DNA from: Blautia sp.
GTDB lineage: Bacteria > Bacillota > Clostridia > Lachnospirales > Lachnospiraceae
DNA: 64,000 nt
Direction of reading: 5' to 3'
NCBI GenBank assembly: GCA_021772055.1
Contig: JAETNR010000014.1
Coordinates: 18,357 to 82,356 of the forward strand
Position 1 is the first letter of the stretch, and each line of letters starts with the position of its first letter. Made by a program: the position numbers and the translations under genes. This document shows, one piece after another, positions 61,729 to 64,000 of this stretch. The notes below the pieces were generated by a model. That model was given only the letters and a program-made list of their open reading frames with translations, made no database searches and was not told the DNA's origin.

Positions 61729-62706
61729 TTAATTCTTTCTGCGTCTTGCAGAAACATCGGCATAAACTGCTACGATTACGATGATACCTGTAATGATCAT
61801 CTGCTGTCCTTTGCCAAGGCCGAAAGCCATAATGCCCTGCTGCAAAAGAGAAATAATGCAGACACCGATCACCGTACCGCCGATGGATGCAAGTCCGCCG
61901 ACCATGGAGGTACCGCCCATAACACAGCCTGCAATGGCCTCGTTGTTGTACTGGTCACCATATCCCGGCTGAACCGTTGTATAAGTAGCTACGAAAAACA
62001 GAGCTGCAATTCCAGCCATCATTCCGCAGATGATATAAGCAAGCATGCGCCATTTCTTTGTGTTAACGCCGGAAAGACGAACTGCCTCACTGTTGGAGCC
62101 AAGACAAAGTATGTAACGTCCCGGTTTTGTACGGTAAAGAACAATACCGCAGATCACAGCAACGGCCAGGAAAATCACAAGTCCTACAGGAAAGCCGTTA
62201 TAGGAAACAATATTTCTGAACCAGCCATTCTCAGGATCATTGCCTAAAGGCCAGCTTACGGACTGTGTTTTAGTAAATACAGATGCAATACCTTTTGCGA
62301 TGTTCATGGATGCCATGGATACGATAAACGGCGGTACGGACATATAAGATACAAGCCAGCCGTTAAAAACACCAAAGCAAATGCCAACCAAAACGCAGAT
62401 TACCATAGCTAATGCACAGGGAACACCGTAGCTTGTCATGCAGTAACCGGAAATCAGTGCACAGCAGAACATTACAGGCCCTATGGAGAAATCAATTCCT
62501 CCCGTAGCAATTACAAATGTAACGCCAAGTGACAAAAAGCCCAGGAAATAGACATAGTTCAGAGTAGACTTGATACTGTCAACAACCGGAAATTTACTTC
62601 CCAGTGTAGCCCTGAAAACTACGAACATAACGATCAGAATCCCCACCAGCAGGATTCTGTTCAGTCCGAGCTTTTTTATGATTGGATTTTGTTTCAGCTT
62701 TTCCAA
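61729..62706 (-). CDS. CUT2 sugar ABC permease (third transporter, first permease)
   Basis: 325 residues, polytopic; TGGIDFSIGPVMFCCALISG and AIAGCVMGGTSMVGGLASIGGTVIG. First gene of the operon permease-ATPase-permease-binding protein. The 145-base gap upstream holds a terminator but no clear promoter. Confidence 0.9.
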   Translation of the reverse strand: MEKLKQNPIIKKLGLNRILLVGILIVMFVVFRATLGSKFPVVDSIKSTLNYVYFLGFLSLGVTFVIATGGIDFSIGPVMFCCALISGYCMTSYGVPCALAMVICVLVGICFGVFNGWLVSYMSVPPFIVSMASMNIAKGIASVFTKTQSVSWPLGNDPENGWFRNIVSYNGFPVGLVIFLAVAVICGIVLYRTKPGRYILCLGSNSEAVRLSGVNTKKWRMLAYIICGMMAGIAALFFVATYTTVQPGYGDQYNNEAIAGCVMGGTSMVGGLASIGGTVIGVCIISLLQQGIMAFGLGKGQQMIITGIIVIVAVYADVSARRRKN

Positions 62707-62798
62707 TTTTTTCCCTCCCTATTTTTTCACATTTCTGTGTTTTCTTTTTATAATAATAACTTGAAACTCTTCTGATGAGAATTCAAAATCTTATAGAA

Positions 62799-62838
62799 AA
62801 AGGTTAAAAATTTACGGTATCGTAAATTTTTAACCTTT
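62799..62838 (-). terminator. AT-rich terminator after the tethered binding protein
   Basis: Perfect 18-base arms 62799-62816 and 62821-62838 (AAAGGTTAAAAATTTACG and its complement) with loop GTAT; TTCTAT follows on the minus strand. It separates the sensor genes from the transporter operon. Confidence 0.75.
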
Positions 62839-62851
62839 CAAAAAAATAATC

Positions 62852-63835
62852 CTATATACTGTCAAAAGGGAACAAAAGCTTCTCTATTTCACTGGTGTAC
62901 ATATTTTCCGGAGTTACCAGTTCAGAGCCGGAATCCGTATTCCTTTCTACAGTTTCTCCTTTCAGCATCCGAACCGTTTCTTTCACGCCCAGATACCCCA
63001 TCTTAAATGCCTTCTGCACCACAATTCCCTGAAATATCCCCTGTTCCATCAGCTCCACGGCTTCCTGAGAACTGTCAACGCCAACCACCTTTACACGGCT
63101 TTCCGCACCGCAGTCCTTTACCGCCCTTGCGGCACCTACGGAAGAATATTCATTCAGCCCTGCGATCAGCTCAAGATCCGGGTATTTTTCCAAAAGCTCT
63201 TCTGTCAGATGATAAGATTTTTCATAAAGGGAATCACAGTATACAACCTCTACAATATTTTCTTCCTTTTTGCCCAGGCCTTCCCGAAAGCCCTGTTCCC
63301 TCTCAACAGCAGTGGAAACCCCTTTTACATGGCACACAACTGCGATTTTGCTGTTTTCCCCTATCAGGCTCGCCGTATATTCCCCAAGTTTCCGCCCTAC
63401 TTCAAGATTATCCGTAGCCACTGTGAGATCCTGGATTTCATTCTTCGTATAGGAATCCACATAGGTCACAAATATCCCCTGCTGCTTTGCCTCTTTTAAA
63501 AGCTCCTCGGATTCCGTGAAGCTGGAAGGGGAAATCAGGATCGCATCCGGCCGTGCCTCAATGGCCCTGGCAAGAAGTTCATTCTGCCTCTTCACGTCCT
63601 GCTCCCTGGCCGGTGCAAGAACTTCCAGAGAAACGCCGTATTCTTTTGCGGCGATCCGCGTACCTGCCAGCAGGGATGTCCAGAAATCATTGGTACCGTC
63701 CTCTGTCTTGGGAATATAGATCAGGGAAAATGTTTTATTTGTTCTCTTCTCATTCCAGCAGTAAAGACCAAAAATCAGGGCAATGGCCAAAACCACCGCT
63801 GTCAGAAGTATCATCCATTTTTTATACTGTTTCAT
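62852..63835 (-). CDS. Membrane-tethered sugar-binding protein, sensor component
   Basis: 327 residues from the ATG at 63835 (AGGAGG 10 bases before; an in-frame TTG at 63841 is less likely). One N-terminal membrane helix (WMILLTAVVLAIALIFGLYCW) with no cleavage site, then a LacI/RbsB-type fold (FSLIYIPKTEDGTNDFWTSLLAG, RPDAILISPSSF, VVGVDSSQEAVELM). The start overlaps the stop of the sensor kinase gene (ATGA). Comparable XylFII/LytS-type systems use a tethered binding protein to present sugar to the kinase. Confidence 0.82.
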   Translation of the reverse strand: MKQYKKWMILLTAVVLAIALIFGLYCWNEKRTNKTFSLIYIPKTEDGTNDFWTSLLAGTRIAAKEYGVSLEVLAPAREQDVKRQNELLARAIEARPDAILISPSSFTESEELLKEAKQQGIFVTYVDSYTKNEIQDLTVATDNLEVGRKLGEYTASLIGENSKIAVVCHVKGVSTAVEREQGFREGLGKKEENIVEVVYCDSLYEKSYHLTEELLEKYPDLELIAGLNEYSSVGAARAVKDCGAESRVKVVGVDSSQEAVELMEQGIFQGIVVQKAFKMGYLGVKETVRMLKGETVERNTDSGSELVTPENMYTSEIEKLLFPFDSI

Positions 63836-64000
63836 GAGCAATCTGCCTCCTGATCCATGGGTATGGTAATCGTGGCTTTTGTCCCCTTTCCCGGCCGGCT
63901 TTCGTAGGTAATCCCATAATTCTTTCCATAATAAAGCTGCAAACGCTGCTGTACATTATAAACGCCTACGCCATTGGAATGATAATTTACCTTATGCTGC
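63832..64000 (-). CDS. YesM-type sensor histidine kinase, C-terminal end
   Basis: Only the last 56 codons lie in the window. They encode the end of the HATPase domain (NGVGVYNVQQRLQLYYG, then GITYESRPGKGTKATITIPM), the same form as the YesM-type kinase at 38826. The stop overlaps the tethered binding-protein start by 4 bases. Together they should sense the sugar taken up by the third CUT2 transporter. Confidence 0.85.
   Translation of the reverse strand, partial: QHKVNYHSNGVGVYNVQQRLQLYYGKNYGITYESRPGKGTKATITIPMDQEADCS

Noticed and set aside
1..64000. CRISPR arrays, tRNA or rRNA genes, transposase or integrase genes
   Set aside because: None seen; short repeats present are the two MITE copies, operators and hairpins described above.

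Overview
This window looks like a chromosomal segment of a gut Firmicute, most likely a Lachnospiraceae member (Blautia or Lachnoclostridium-like). The evidence is the mid-40s percent GC, AGGAGG-type ribosome sites, SigA-type promoters with 17 bp spacers, and many Clostridia-type gene families: several CUT2 sugar ABC transporters, YesMN-type two-component systems, corrinoid/pterin methyltransferases, a small alarmone synthetase, a bifunctional PgsA-PLD enzyme, and DUF4474 and DUF4869 proteins. I saw no tRNA, rRNA, CRISPR array, phage module or transposase.

Layout. 1-5 kb: end of a peptide-type ABC permease, a GntR/sugar-sensor repressor, a short non-coding mobile element (copy 1), an ATPase gene broken by one in-frame stop with its DUF4869 partner, and a CDP-alcohol phosphatidyltransferase/PLD fusion. 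5-11 kb: siroheme reductase, esterase, an apparently internally deleted beta-helix protein, and remnants of a sugar-binding protein and of response regulator/AraC genes. 11-19.5 kb: a YtrA-type GntR/ABC operon with its operator on the -10 box, a MATE pump, an HPr-like protein, an aminotransferase, an MBL hydrolase/citrate synthase pair, and a RelQ-type alarmone synthetase whose mRNA would start with a perfect 23 bp hairpin. 19.8-24.6 kb: a 942-residue methyltransferase-corrinoid-UroD fusion with an AraC regulator, then a MATE remnant that keeps its promoter and a riboswitch-like leader.

24.6-40.7 kb is a rhamnose-type uptake region on the minus strand: two CUT2 transporters, a UroD-like methyltransferase and rhamnose mutarotase. 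It lies opposite a plus-strand regulatory block of a LacI repressor fused to a complete solute-binding-protein domain, followed by a YesN/YesM pair. Two identical 16 bp LacI-type operators sit at this junction. 40.7-44 kb holds an ECF sigma remnant, a phosphoesterase, a DUF4474 protein, and a decayed AAA/PD-(D/E)XK gene beside mobile element copy 2.

44-57.7 kb is a long minus-strand catabolic run. It starts with a DUF1537 acid-sugar kinase, an Asp/Glu-racemase-like protein, a GH127 arabinofuranosidase, a TRAP transporter, a YcxB-like membrane protein, a FadR-type regulator and a DUF849/BKACE enzyme. It ends with an FGGY kinase and, from a separate promoter, rhamnulokinase and rhamnose isomerase. 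The first part reads as an uncharacterised acid-sugar pathway. 57.9-64 kb is a third CUT2 transporter next to a membrane-tethered binding protein and a sensor kinase, probably a three-component sugar sensor. Overall the region is devoted to plant- and host-glycan sugar uptake (rhamnose, arabinosides, sugar acids), with scattered gene decay.
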